A stretch of DNA of 64,000 bases, taken from an uncultured Candidatus Nemicrothrix sp. (lineage in GTDB: Bacteria; Actinomycetota; Acidimicrobiia; Acidimicrobiales; MedAcidi-G1). The stretch spans positions 1 to 64,000 of the forward strand of contig CAJXKL010000005.1 in NCBI GenBank assembly GCA_913055915.1, written 5' to 3'. Position 1 is the first letter of the stretch, and each line of letters starts with the position of its first letter. The notes beneath the pieces are model-generated. The model saw only the letters and a program-made list of their open reading frames with translations, had not been told where the DNA came from and ran no database searches. Shown one piece after another: positions 18,469 to 25,757 of the stretch. A program made the translations under genes and the position numbers.

Positions 18469-19437
18469 TCAACTCGCCGTTGCCGCCAATCCGATTTCGC
18501 CAAGAAGGCCGATCCGCTCAGTCTTGTGACCGTTGGCGGCAAGGTTGATGGTCATCCCGTCGATACCCGTGTCCATACAGGCCTGGAGTTTCTCTCCGAC
18601 GGTGTCGGGATCGCCGTAGATCAGGATCATCTTGGCCATCTCGATGACCTCATCGGACCATCCCTTTGCCGCTGCAACCTCGTGCAAGTCCGATTCCGCC
18701 TCTTCCATGGTTGGAGCAACACAGACCATCTGCAGCTTTGTAACCACGATCTCTGATCGGTCGCGACCTAGACGTTCACAATGCTCCTCAAGAACCTCGA
18801 GCTTGTGTGGAATCTCGGTGATCGGACCGCTCGAGAGATTGGACTCATCGGCGTACTCGGCGACCATCCGCAGCGTCTTTTTCTCACCACTGCCTCCGAT
18901 CATGATCGGAATACGGGAAACAGGCAGCGGGGAGTTGACCGCTTCGGAGACCTGGTAGTGCTTCCCCGCGAGACTCACCTTTTCCCCGCGAAGCATCGGA
19001 ATCACAATCTGTAGTGCCTCTTCGAGCTTCTCGAACCGGTCGGTGAACGTACCGAACTCAAAGCCAAGGGAGTCATGTTCGAGTTGGAACCAACCGGCAC
19101 CAATCCCCAACGTCGCCCTACCCGACGATACGTGATCGAGAGCGGTCACCGTCTTGGCCAGGAGGGTGGGATGCCGGTATGTGTTACCGGTCACCAACGC
19201 CGCGAGACGGACTGTCTCGGTGTGCTGAGCAAGTGCCGACAGGACCGAATAGCACTCGAACATTGGCTCTTCCGGGGCTCCAATTCCCGGGAGTTGGTAG
19301 AAGTGGTCCATAACGAAAACCCGATCGAAACCGGCAGCTTCTGCCGCCCTGGCCTGGGCTACAACCGAGTCGAAAATACCCGCCTCCAGGATATCCGGGT
19401 AGGTGAAGTTCGGGATCTGGTAGCCAAGCCGGGTCAT
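18469..19437 (-). CDS. LLM-class (probably F420-dependent) oxidoreductase
   Basis: A 322-residue luciferase-like TIM barrel. The order YQIPNF, FVMDHFYQ, TGNTYRHPTLLAKT, GRATLGIGAGW and IPIMIGGSGEKKTLR is that of actinobacterial F420-dependent oxidoreductases, in which IGGSGE contributes to cofactor phosphate binding. Enzymes of this class reduce or oxidise carbonyls, enoyl groups or imines using F420; FMN use cannot be excluded from sequence alone. Single transcription unit, upstream of which lies the initiator tRNA on the same strand. Substrate not known. Confidence 0.88.
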   Translation of the reverse strand: MTRLGYQIPNFTYPDILEAGIFDSVVAQARAAEAAGFDRVFVMDHFYQLPGIGAPEEPMFECYSVLSALAQHTETVRLAALVTGNTYRHPTLLAKTVTALDHVSSGRATLGIGAGWFQLEHDSLGFEFGTFTDRFEKLEEALQIVIPMLRGEKVSLAGKHYQVSEAVNSPLPVSRIPIMIGGSGEKKTLRMVAEYADESNLSSGPITEIPHKLEVLEEHCERLGRDRSEIVVTKLQMVCVAPTMEEAESDLHEVAAAKGWSDEVIEMAKMILIYGDPDTVGEKLQACMDTGIDGMTINLAANGHKTERIGLLGEIGLAATAS

Positions 19438-19545
19438 GGATGGTTCCTTTGGGTCGCTTCGATCGTTATTGGTCGGTCATTCAACCAACTCTGGGACAGT
19501 GGTCGAAACCTGCCGAGCCGATTTCAATAACCTGCCGAGACCCCT

Positions 19546-19622
<77 letters not shown>

Positions 19623-19671
19623 GACGGGAGGATAACGGGAGCCCACCAACGCGCCTACACATATACGGCGA

Positions 19672-19791
19672 TCAGCAGATCGCGTGACCGGCCTCGACGG
19701 GAACGATTAACTCGATCATGTAACTGGAGATACCCAAGGCCTGAAAGGCCACCACCTCGTCTACCTCTTCGGACTTAATGAGGCACTTCAT
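19672..19791 (-). CDS. Possible 39-residue protein of unknown function
   Basis: An ATG-started ORF of 40 codons just downstream of the MaoC-like gene, on the same strand and 50 bp before the tRNA. The translation (begins MKCLIKSEEVDEVVAFQALG) has a protein-like composition with a hydrophobic second half and ends in Cys. Codons such as ATT and TTA are rarer than in neighbours. The frame stays open 19 codons upstream without a start. No good ribosome site is seen, so it may be the remnant of a longer gene. Not recognised. Confidence 0.3.
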   Translation of the reverse strand: MKCLIKSEEVDEVVAFQALGISSYMIELIVPVEAGHAIC

Positions 19792-19837
19792 GGTGACGAA
19801 CTGGCCAGCAACGACCTGGAGTTCCTCAGGGTGAGTG

Positions 19838-20587
19838 TCACAAATCGATGGGTCTCAGCGACACCAACGCCTCATGGACGATGTTAGCCACGGGTACGCC
19901 ATCGACCGAAATGTGCACGTCAACCACCGCCCGGGTACCCCGTCTGGTCTCGAACTTGTCGGCCACCCGGGCCTCAACCAAAGCCACGGCCCCGGCGGGT
20001 ACGACCGTGTGGTGGATGATCTGGCTCCGGGTGTGAATCCATGAACCGTCCACAAGGTGACGGACCATGATGCCGTTGGCCAACGCTGTCCACGTACACG
20101 GGTGCACGAGGCCCTCATCGGCGTAGATGTCCAGGTCGTCCCCTGCCCGCCTGGCGTAGTCGGTCCATGGACCGTCCAGCCTCTCTAGCCACGGTGTCAA
20201 CGGGCCATCGTCCAGCCTGTCGCCCTCCACCACCGGGGCCTGGCCAAACTTCGTTCCGAGTCGAGCCACGAGTCGCGCTCGGAGGTCACCACGGACCTCA
20301 GCCCTAACCTCCACTGAACCATTCTGGTCAGCCATGGGTATGCAGTCGACCGGGTCACCGGCCTCAACCGGGGCCAAGAACTCCACGATCGAGGTTCCAC
20401 CAGCCAGCCAGGCAGTCCCCCACGCCTCGACAACGGGCCGGGTCAGGTAGGCGTGCACCGTCGTTCCAGCCACCAAGGCCGCCCCGAACCCGGCGGATCG
20501 GGCGCCCTCATCGGTGTGGATCGGGTTGTCGGCATGCTCGGACAGATTGCGGGCGACCACCGACCACGGACGAAACTCTCGAGCCAT
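19838..20587 (-). CDS. MaoC-like (double hotdog) dehydratase/thioesterase-family protein
   Basis: A 249-residue protein. HADNPIHTDEGARSAGF near the N-terminus resembles the NPxH(x)D hydratase motif of the MaoC family, followed by the glycine-rich hotdog helix region (AALVAGTTVHAYL). The second half (from about residue 140) repeats the hotdog pattern with HTRSQIIHHTVV. MaoC-like proteins hydrate enoyl-CoA or handle other acyl-CoA thioesters in the cytoplasm. It stands alone, downstream of two gene remnants. The acyl substrate is unknown. Confidence 0.75.
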   Translation of the reverse strand: MAREFRPWSVVARNLSEHADNPIHTDEGARSAGFGAALVAGTTVHAYLTRPVVEAWGTAWLAGGTSIVEFLAPVEAGDPVDCIPMADQNGSVEVRAEVRGDLRARLVARLGTKFGQAPVVEGDRLDDGPLTPWLERLDGPWTDYARRAGDDLDIYADEGLVHPCTWTALANGIMVRHLVDGSWIHTRSQIIHHTVVPAGAVALVEARVADKFETRRGTRAVVDVHISVDGVPVANIVHEALVSLRPIDL

Positions 20588-20663
20588 GACCGGCGACCCT
20601 ACGTCAAGAAGTTGGCCACAGCGCTCGCCTCACCCGCGGCGACTCAGGTCAAAAGTGGTCTGG

Positions 20664-20852
20664 TCAAGACCTCTCACGAAGTTTCGGATGCGCCCTTACT
20701 CCGTTTAGGAGAGAGCCGATGGGGGTGTAGCGCACTAGGTAACGGTATGTGAGCAACAAGAGGCCGCTCACGCCCCAGCAAATCGCCAGGAACTTCAATA
20801 ACCGGGGGATCTCCCAGTCACGTGTCCAGTCCTGGGTGAGGATCACGAGTGG
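20664..20852 (-). pseudogene. C-terminal remnant of an acyltransferase-like membrane protein
   Basis: The minus-strand reading PLVILTQDW, then a hydrophobic helix (FLAICWGVSGLLLLTY) and RYLVRYTPIGSLLNG resembles the last helix and tail of acyltransferase-3 / glucan-biosynthesis-C type membrane proteins, which end in a LxRxTPIGxxLNG-like motif. Only the last 60 or so codons are present, with no start. The 5' side runs into the broken PhnD-like remnant, so a deletion has probably joined two different genes. No function expected. Confidence 0.5.
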
Positions 20853-20995
20853 CAAGTGGGCGCATCCACCCCGGCCTCCCCAAGTCTTCGGGCGATCGCC
20901 GACCACAGGGCATCCACCTCGTCGCGGACCTCGGGCCAGTCGTACATGGACAGGCCGGCCACCCAGCCACCGGCCGGAGCAGCGGAACGGATCAA
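20843..20995 (-). pseudogene. N-terminal remnant of a PhnD-like phosphate/phosphonate-binding protein
   Basis: A TTG that overlaps the hutI stop (TTGA) opens a 50-codon frame reading ASLPMYD-like (here AGLSMYDWPE) followed by VDALWSAIARRL and GVDAP, the typical N-terminus of PhnD-type periplasmic-binding proteins lacking a signal peptide. It then stops at a TGA, about 200 residues short. Translational coupling to hutI suggests the intact gene was once part of the hut operon. The stop falls where an unrelated acyltransferase tail begins. Confidence 0.5.
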
Positions 20996-22129
20996 GTGAT
21001 GGTCTGTCTCACGAGCGGCACGCCCGGACGGTAGGCGAGATGGTGATGGCTTGGTGCCTCAAGGACCACCAGGTGGCCCGCCGAGCCGGGGCTGAGTCGA
21101 CCCACGTCAGTGCGCCGCAGCGCCACAGCGCCGCCGAGGGTTGCCGCCTGAACAGCCGCGTCAATCGTCATGTTCATGTCGCGCACCGCAAGGGCAATGC
21201 AGAACGACATGGAGGTCGTGTAGCTGGACCCCGGGTTGCAGTTGGTGGCCAGGGCCACGGTGGCACCGGCGTCGATGACCCGTCGGGCATCCGGATACGG
21301 CTGGCGCGTCAAAAAGTCGGTCGCCGGCAGGAATGTGGCGACCGTGTCGCTCCCCGCCAGGGCCTCGACGTCGGAATCTGACAGGTAGGTGCAGTGGTCA
21401 ACCGAAGCACACCCGGACTCGACTGCCAACTGCACCCCCGGACCGTGACCCAACTGGTTGCCGTGAAGGCGCAGACCGAAGCCTGCAGCCCGTCCGGCGT
21501 CAAGCACGGCCCGGCACTGGTCGGCATCGAACGCTCCCATCTCGCAGAAGGCGTCGATCCAGCGGGAATGCGGAGCACACGCCTCAAGCATCGGGCCACA
21601 CACCAGGTCGATGTAGTCGTCGGCCCGACCCTCGTACTCAGCGGGCAGCAGGTGTGCCCCGAGGAACGTGGTCTCATCGGTGACCTCTGTGGCAAGGCGA
21701 AGGGTGCGGGCCTCATCGTCGACGTTCAGGCCGTAACCGGACTTGACCTCGACCGTGGTCGTCCCGGCCGCCCGGAGCTCGGCCATTCGGGTAGCTGTCA
21801 GGGCCCGCAGGTCATCGTCGGATGCCGCCCTGGTCGCGTCCGTCGTCACGCGAATGCCACCACCGTCGTAGGGCCGACCTGCCATCCGAGACGTGAACTC
21901 CTCGGCCCTGTCGCCGGCGAAGACGAGGTGTGTGTGAGTCCACGAAGCCCGGCAGCACGCAGGCACCGCCAACGTCGATGCGCTCATCGGCCACCTGCCC
22001 AGCCGGCCCGACAGATACGACCTGGCCATCGGCGACAACCACCGAGGCGTCGCGCACGAGTCCAAGGAAACCCACGCCCAGGCCCGGGTCGTTGGTAACC
22101 AGCAGGCCGATCCTGTCGACCACCAACAT
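20992..22129 (-). pseudogene. hutI: Imidazolonepropionase, frameshifted
   Basis: Imidazolonepropionase hydrolyses imidazolone-5-propionate to formimino-glutamate in histidine breakdown. The first 67 or so codons ([14 protein letters not shown] to [10 protein letters not shown]) are in one frame and the rest ([12 protein letters not shown] onward, through [19 protein letters not shown] and [14 protein letters not shown]) in another. The break is at 21928-21936, where a CA repeat reads one CA unit short; adding CA restores [13 protein letters not shown] with its metal-binding HxH. All other catalytic features are intact, so this may be a recent mutation, phase variation or an assembly error. 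The ATG overlaps the hutF stop as TGATG. Confidence 0.85.
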
Positions 22130-23472
22130 CACGAGGTGACCAGCCTGACCGCCTCCGCCAACTCATTGGCGACGTCCACCGACACGTGGGCCCTGTCGTG
22201 TACCACCACCTCGCCAGCAACCACCAGATCCGTAACATCGGCCGCTGAGGCGGCAAACACGATCGACGCCATTGCGGTCTCTGCTTCGGCACCTGCCAGA
22301 CGCACCGAATCCAGTGCCACGGTCACCATGTCGGCCAGTGCGCCCGGCTCCAGTACCCCACCACCGCTCCAGCCAAGTGCCCGGTAACCGTTGACGGTAG
22401 CCATGGCCAGGAGGTCGTCGACCCCGTGGGTGCCACGCTCCAGGCTCGCCAGCCGCTCGTCCAACTCGACGGCCCTCGCCTCCTCGAACATGTCGATGAC
22501 GGCATGGCTGTCGGATCCCAGGCTGAGTGGGGAACCGGCGACTGCCAACGCCCCCGAAGGACCGATGCCATCGGCCAGATCACGTTCTGTGGTCGGACAC
22601 ATGCAGACACCGACCCCGGCGGCACCCAGCAGGCCCACGTCGGCCGGTGTCAGGTGGGTGCCATGCACGGCCGTAAGCCCCTCTCTCAACACACCCAGCC
22701 CGGCCAATAGGCCGGTGGGACTGCAGTCGTGGCTGGCAGCACACTGCTCGTTCTCCGTCGGCTGCTCCGAGAGGTGCACGTGCAGGGGTGCCTCCCGGCC
22801 CTCAGCCCATGCCGCCACCTCCGCGATCGCCACCGGATCGACGGCGCGGACCGAGTGCACAGCCGCGCCTATCTGTGCCAGTGGTCCCGACCGCAATCCC
22901 TCGACCCGCTGCGCCCAGCCATCGACCGATCCGTCCCCGAAACGCCTCTGGTCCTCTCCGAGCGGAAGATACCCGTCTGCCGACAGGCCACCGTGCAAGT
23001 AGCAGGAATCCAGCAAGGTGATCCTGATGCCCACATCGGCTGCCGCCGCCAGGATCGCCTCACCCATGGCGTTCGGATTCACATACGGCGTGCCATCAGG
23101 CTGGTGGTGGAGGTAGTGGAACTCCCCAACGGCCGACACACCGGACAGTGCCATCTCGCCGTAGGTGGCCCTCGCAAGGGCGTAACAGGCGTCGGGATCC
23201 AGGCGACGGGCCACCTCATACATCTGCTCCCGCCAGGTCCAGAAGGTTCCGGCCCCTGCCTGGGTCCGTCCCCGCAGGGCCCGGTGGAAGGCGTGGCTGT
23301 GGGCATTGGCAAAGCCGGGCAGGGTGAGGCCCGTTAGCCGTTTTGCACCCGGTGGTGGCGCAGCCACCCCGGCGACAACGGCGGACACGAAGCCATCCGC
23401 TGTATCAATGAGGATGCCGGGCTCCACCTGGCCGCGGCCCAACCATGCCGCCTCACACCAGTAGCTGTTCAC
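22129..23472 (-). CDS. hutF: Formimidoylglutamate deiminase
   Basis: A 447-residue amidohydrolase-superfamily enzyme that converts N-formimino-L-glutamate to N-formyl-glutamate and ammonia (histidine degradation, HutF branch). Metal and substrate motifs are visible: NAHSHAFHRALRGRTQ, HVHLSEQP, VHGTHL and LGSDSHAVID. The QxxGxGTFWTWRE segment is characteristic of HutF. GTG 23472 gives the usual length; the longer open frame upstream is shadow. It overlaps hutI by TGATG. HutH, HutU and HutG are not in the window. Use of HutF implies N-formylglutamate amidohydrolase elsewhere. Confidence 0.92.
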   Translation of the reverse strand: MNSYWCEAAWLGRGQVEPGILIDTADGFVSAVVAGVAAPPPGAKRLTGLTLPGFANAHSHAFHRALRGRTQAGAGTFWTWREQMYEVARRLDPDACYALARATYGEMALSGVSAVGEFHYLHHQPDGTPYVNPNAMGEAILAAAADVGIRITLLDSCYLHGGLSADGYLPLGEDQRRFGDGSVDGWAQRVEGLRSGPLAQIGAAVHSVRAVDPVAIAEVAAWAEGREAPLHVHLSEQPTENEQCAASHDCSPTGLLAGLGVLREGLTAVHGTHLTPADVGLLGAAGVGVCMCPTTERDLADGIGPSGALAVAGSPLSLGSDSHAVIDMFEEARAVELDERLASLERGTHGVDDLLAMATVNGYRALGWSGGGVLEPGALADMVTVALDSVRLAGAEAETAMASIVFAASAADVTDLVVAGEVVVHDRAHVSVDVANELAEAVRLVTS

Positions 23473-23579
23473 GAGCCGACCCGGTCCACAAAAGCGGTGA
23501 TGCGTTCCACAAAGGCGTCGCTGTGGTGGGCCTCGTACTCGTGCCACGTGGAAAGCGTTGTGGGGTCGGCCAGACGCAT
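23469..23579 (-). CDS. Possible 36-residue protein overlapping hutF start
   Basis: An ATG-started 37-codon frame (begins MRLADPTTLSTWHEYEAHHS) that ends with a TGA overlapping the hutF GTG (GTGA), which suggests translational coupling. Composition is protein-like. It could be a short leader gene of the hut operon or the tail of a lost upstream gene. Not recognised. Confidence 0.35.
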   Translation of the reverse strand: MRLADPTTLSTWHEYEAHHSDAFVERITAFVDRVGS

Positions 23580-23668
23580 GGTGGCGACCGTACCAGCGGC
23601 CTGTGGTTCCCGAGCCCGCCTAGAGTCCTGCCACGATTGTCGGCATCCACGACCTGGTTCGTGAGCGA

Positions 23669-24175
23669 ATGAGTTACGAAACCGGTTCAACCCACATCGG
23701 AATCGACGTCGAGAAGTTTCTCTCCGACGGTCACGGGGTCTGCCAGGACTTCGCACACCTGTCGGTCGCAATCTGCCGGAGCCTCGGGGTTCCGGCACGG
23801 TACGTGTCGGGCTACCTGTTCACGGCCAGCGACGAGACCGGGGAAGACACCGGCGACGACGTGGTCGACGTAGAGACTCACGCATGGTTCGAGGCGGCCA
23901 TTCCGGGACAAGGTTGGATGGCAATAGACCCCACCAACGGCCGCGAGGTTGGGCCCAGGCACGTCAAGATCGGACACGGCCGCGACTACGACGACGTGCC
24001 ACCGCTGCGCGGCTCGGTGTCAGGTAAAGCCGGGACCGAGGTCGAGACCAGTGTGGAGATCCGCCGAATGGACCCCTCACACCAGGCGACGGTCGTTCAA
24101 CCGCCTCTGACCCACTCCGACATGGAGCACCCAGGCTTCCAGCAACAGCAACAGCAGGGCCGGTCAGCCGGCTGA
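23669..24175 (+). CDS. Transglutaminase-like cysteine protease domain protein, N-terminally short
   Basis: 168 residues carrying the full transglutaminase-core triad: Cys in GHGVCQDFAHL, His in ETHAWFE and Asp in AIDPTNG. Full-length bacterial homologues have about 270-290 residues, with an N-terminal beta domain that is missing here. Family-like codons continue about 10 codons upstream of the ATG (IHDLVRER) up to an in-frame TAG, so the 5' part was probably lost and the ATG may be a makeshift start. The tail is Gln-rich. It is divergent from the hut genes and ends tail-to-tail with an SDR gene, sharing 12 bp. Activity possible but unproven. Confidence 0.7.
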   Translation: MSYETGSTHIGIDVEKFLSDGHGVCQDFAHLSVAICRSLGVPARYVSGYLFTASDETGEDTGDDVVDVETHAWFEAAIPGQGWMAIDPTNGREVGPRHVKIGHGRDYDDVPPLRGSVSGKAGTEVETSVEIRRMDPSHQATVVQPPLTHSDMEHPGFQQQQQQGRSAG

Positions 24176-24919
24176 GATTCCACCGTCCACCGGCACGATG
24201 GCGCCCGTGACGTAACGAGCCTCCTCGGAGGCCAGGAAGAGCACCACCCGGGCAACCTCGTCGGACTGGGCGAGGCGCTTCATGGGGATGGTCGCTTCGG
24301 CGAGTTCTTCAAGGTCGGCTGCGGTTGGTGGTGTGTCGCGTTCGGAAACCAACATCGGAGTATCGATGTGCCCGGGAGCCACGGCATTGATGCGAACGCC
24401 TTCAACTGCGTGGTCCAGAGCCATTGACCTGGTGATCTGGTGGACCGCACCCTTGGATGCGCAGTAGGCGAGCACCCCTGCCGCGCCCACACCACCCCAG
24501 ATGGACCCGAAGTTGACGACGGATCCCGACCCCCTGGGAGCCATGTGGCGGAGCGCCGCCCGCGACATGTAGAAGACACCGTCGACGTTGACCGACATCA
24601 CCCTGCGCCAGTCGTCGTCGTCTGTACCGGGAGCAGCCGCCCTGTGGATCACCCCCGCTGCGTTGACCAGCACGTCGATGCAGCCGTGCGTGGCCACCAC
24701 TGCGTCGACCGATCCGTCACAGAACTCCGGGTCGCTGACATCACCGACCACCACCACCGCCCCTGTCTCGTGAGCCACCCGGCGTGCACCTGCCTCGTCC
24801 CGATCGACCAGCGTGACGACAGCACCAGCCTCAATGAAGGCCCGCACGGTGGCCGCGCCCATGCCCGAGGCGCCACCGGTGACCACGGCGACCTGCCCGG
24901 CGAGCGTGCCGCTGCTCAC
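24164..24919 (-). CDS. Short-chain dehydrogenase/reductase (SDR)
   Basis: A 251-residue classical SDR: TGGASGMG cofactor loop at 14-21, NAAG at 86-89, Ser138, and catalytic Tyr152-x3-Lys156 in AYCASKG. DR after the second strand (VDRDE) favours NAD(H). It follows another SDR gene with a GTGA overlap, and its GTG start is 8 bases after GGAGGG, so the two are co-translated. A keto/alcohol oxidoreductase of unknown substrate. Confidence 0.9.
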   Translation of the reverse strand: MSSGTLAGQVAVVTGGASGMGAATVRAFIEAGAVVTLVDRDEAGARRVAHETGAVVVVGDVSDPEFCDGSVDAVVATHGCIDVLVNAAGVIHRAAAPGTDDDDWRRVMSVNVDGVFYMSRAALRHMAPRGSGSVVNFGSIWGGVGAAGVLAYCASKGAVHQITRSMALDHAVEGVRINAVAPGHIDTPMLVSERDTPPTAADLEELAEATIPMKRLAQSDEVARVVLFLASEEARYVTGAIVPVDGGISAG

Positions 24920-25668
24920 CGGTCCATTCCCTCCAAGGGGTCGAAGTTGACGCCCCCGTAGGTCTGCTCCGTCGGCTGCAGTTCCACCCGGGCGACGTTG
25001 ACGTACCAGGGAGCTTCCAGGGCGTAGGCGATCGAGGCGGCAACGTCCTCGCTGGTAATCTCGGTGATTCCGGTCTCCTTGAAGTTGTGCCGCAGGTCGG
25101 GGTCGTCGATGGCGGCGTCGTAGAACTCGGTGCGTACCCTCCCGGGGCAGATCTCGGTTACCCGCACGCCGGTTCCCGCCAGTTCGAGACGCAGGTTGGT
25201 GGACATCAGGTGGATTGCTCCCTTGGAGGCCCCGTAGACACCTGACAGGAGCGGGTAGAGGCCGGCCACGGATCCCACGTTGACAATGTGGCCGCGTCCC
25301 CGTTCGATCATCGGTCCGAGAACCGAGCGAACAGCATGCAGGGCAGCAGTCACGTTTGTGTCGATGGTTTGGTCGATGTCGGCCGGGTCGGCATCGGGAA
25401 GTGACTGGATGGCCCGACCCACACCGGCGTTGTTGACGAGCACGTCCACCCCGAGGGAGCCGAACAAGCCGTCCATCGCAGCGGTGTCCCGAACGTCGAG
25501 CACGTGGGTGGAACACCCGGTGGCGTCGGCCAGGGCCTTGAGCCTGTCCTCGCGGCGGGCGACAGCGTGAACGGTCAGACCCCGTGCGCACAGGTCTGCG
25601 ACAACGGCCGCTCCGATACCCGCCGAGGCACCCGTAACCAGTGCGGACCTGTAGTCGCTGATCGTCAT
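24916..25668 (-). CDS. Short-chain dehydrogenase/reductase (SDR)
   Basis: A 250-residue classical SDR with TGASAGIG near the N-terminus, NNAG in the middle, and the Ser...Tyr-x3-Lys triad in VGSVAGLYPLLSGVYGASKG. ARREDR after the second strand suggests NADP(H). Such proteins with PGRVRTEFYD belong to the serine/3-hydroxy acid dehydrogenase-like (YdfG-related) group. The ATG at 25668 has a weak ribosome site; a longer open frame to 25773 is not supported. First gene of a two-SDR unit, divergent from the dimethylglycine-dehydrogenase-like gene, so both may belong to methylated-amine or hydroxy-acid catabolism. Confidence 0.9.
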   Translation of the reverse strand: MTISDYRSALVTGASAGIGAAVVADLCARGLTVHAVARREDRLKALADATGCSTHVLDVRDTAAMDGLFGSLGVDVLVNNAGVGRAIQSLPDADPADIDQTIDTNVTAALHAVRSVLGPMIERGRGHIVNVGSVAGLYPLLSGVYGASKGAIHLMSTNLRLELAGTGVRVTEICPGRVRTEFYDAAIDDPDLRHNFKETGITEITSEDVAASIAYALEAPWYVNVARVELQPTEQTYGGVNFDPLEGMDR

Positions 25669-25757
25669 GGACGACAACCGTAGACCGCCCGGAACAACTA
25701 CACCCTGAGCCGGTCTGGGTGTACCTTCTCGCCCAACGAATCGCAAGGAGGTGACGC

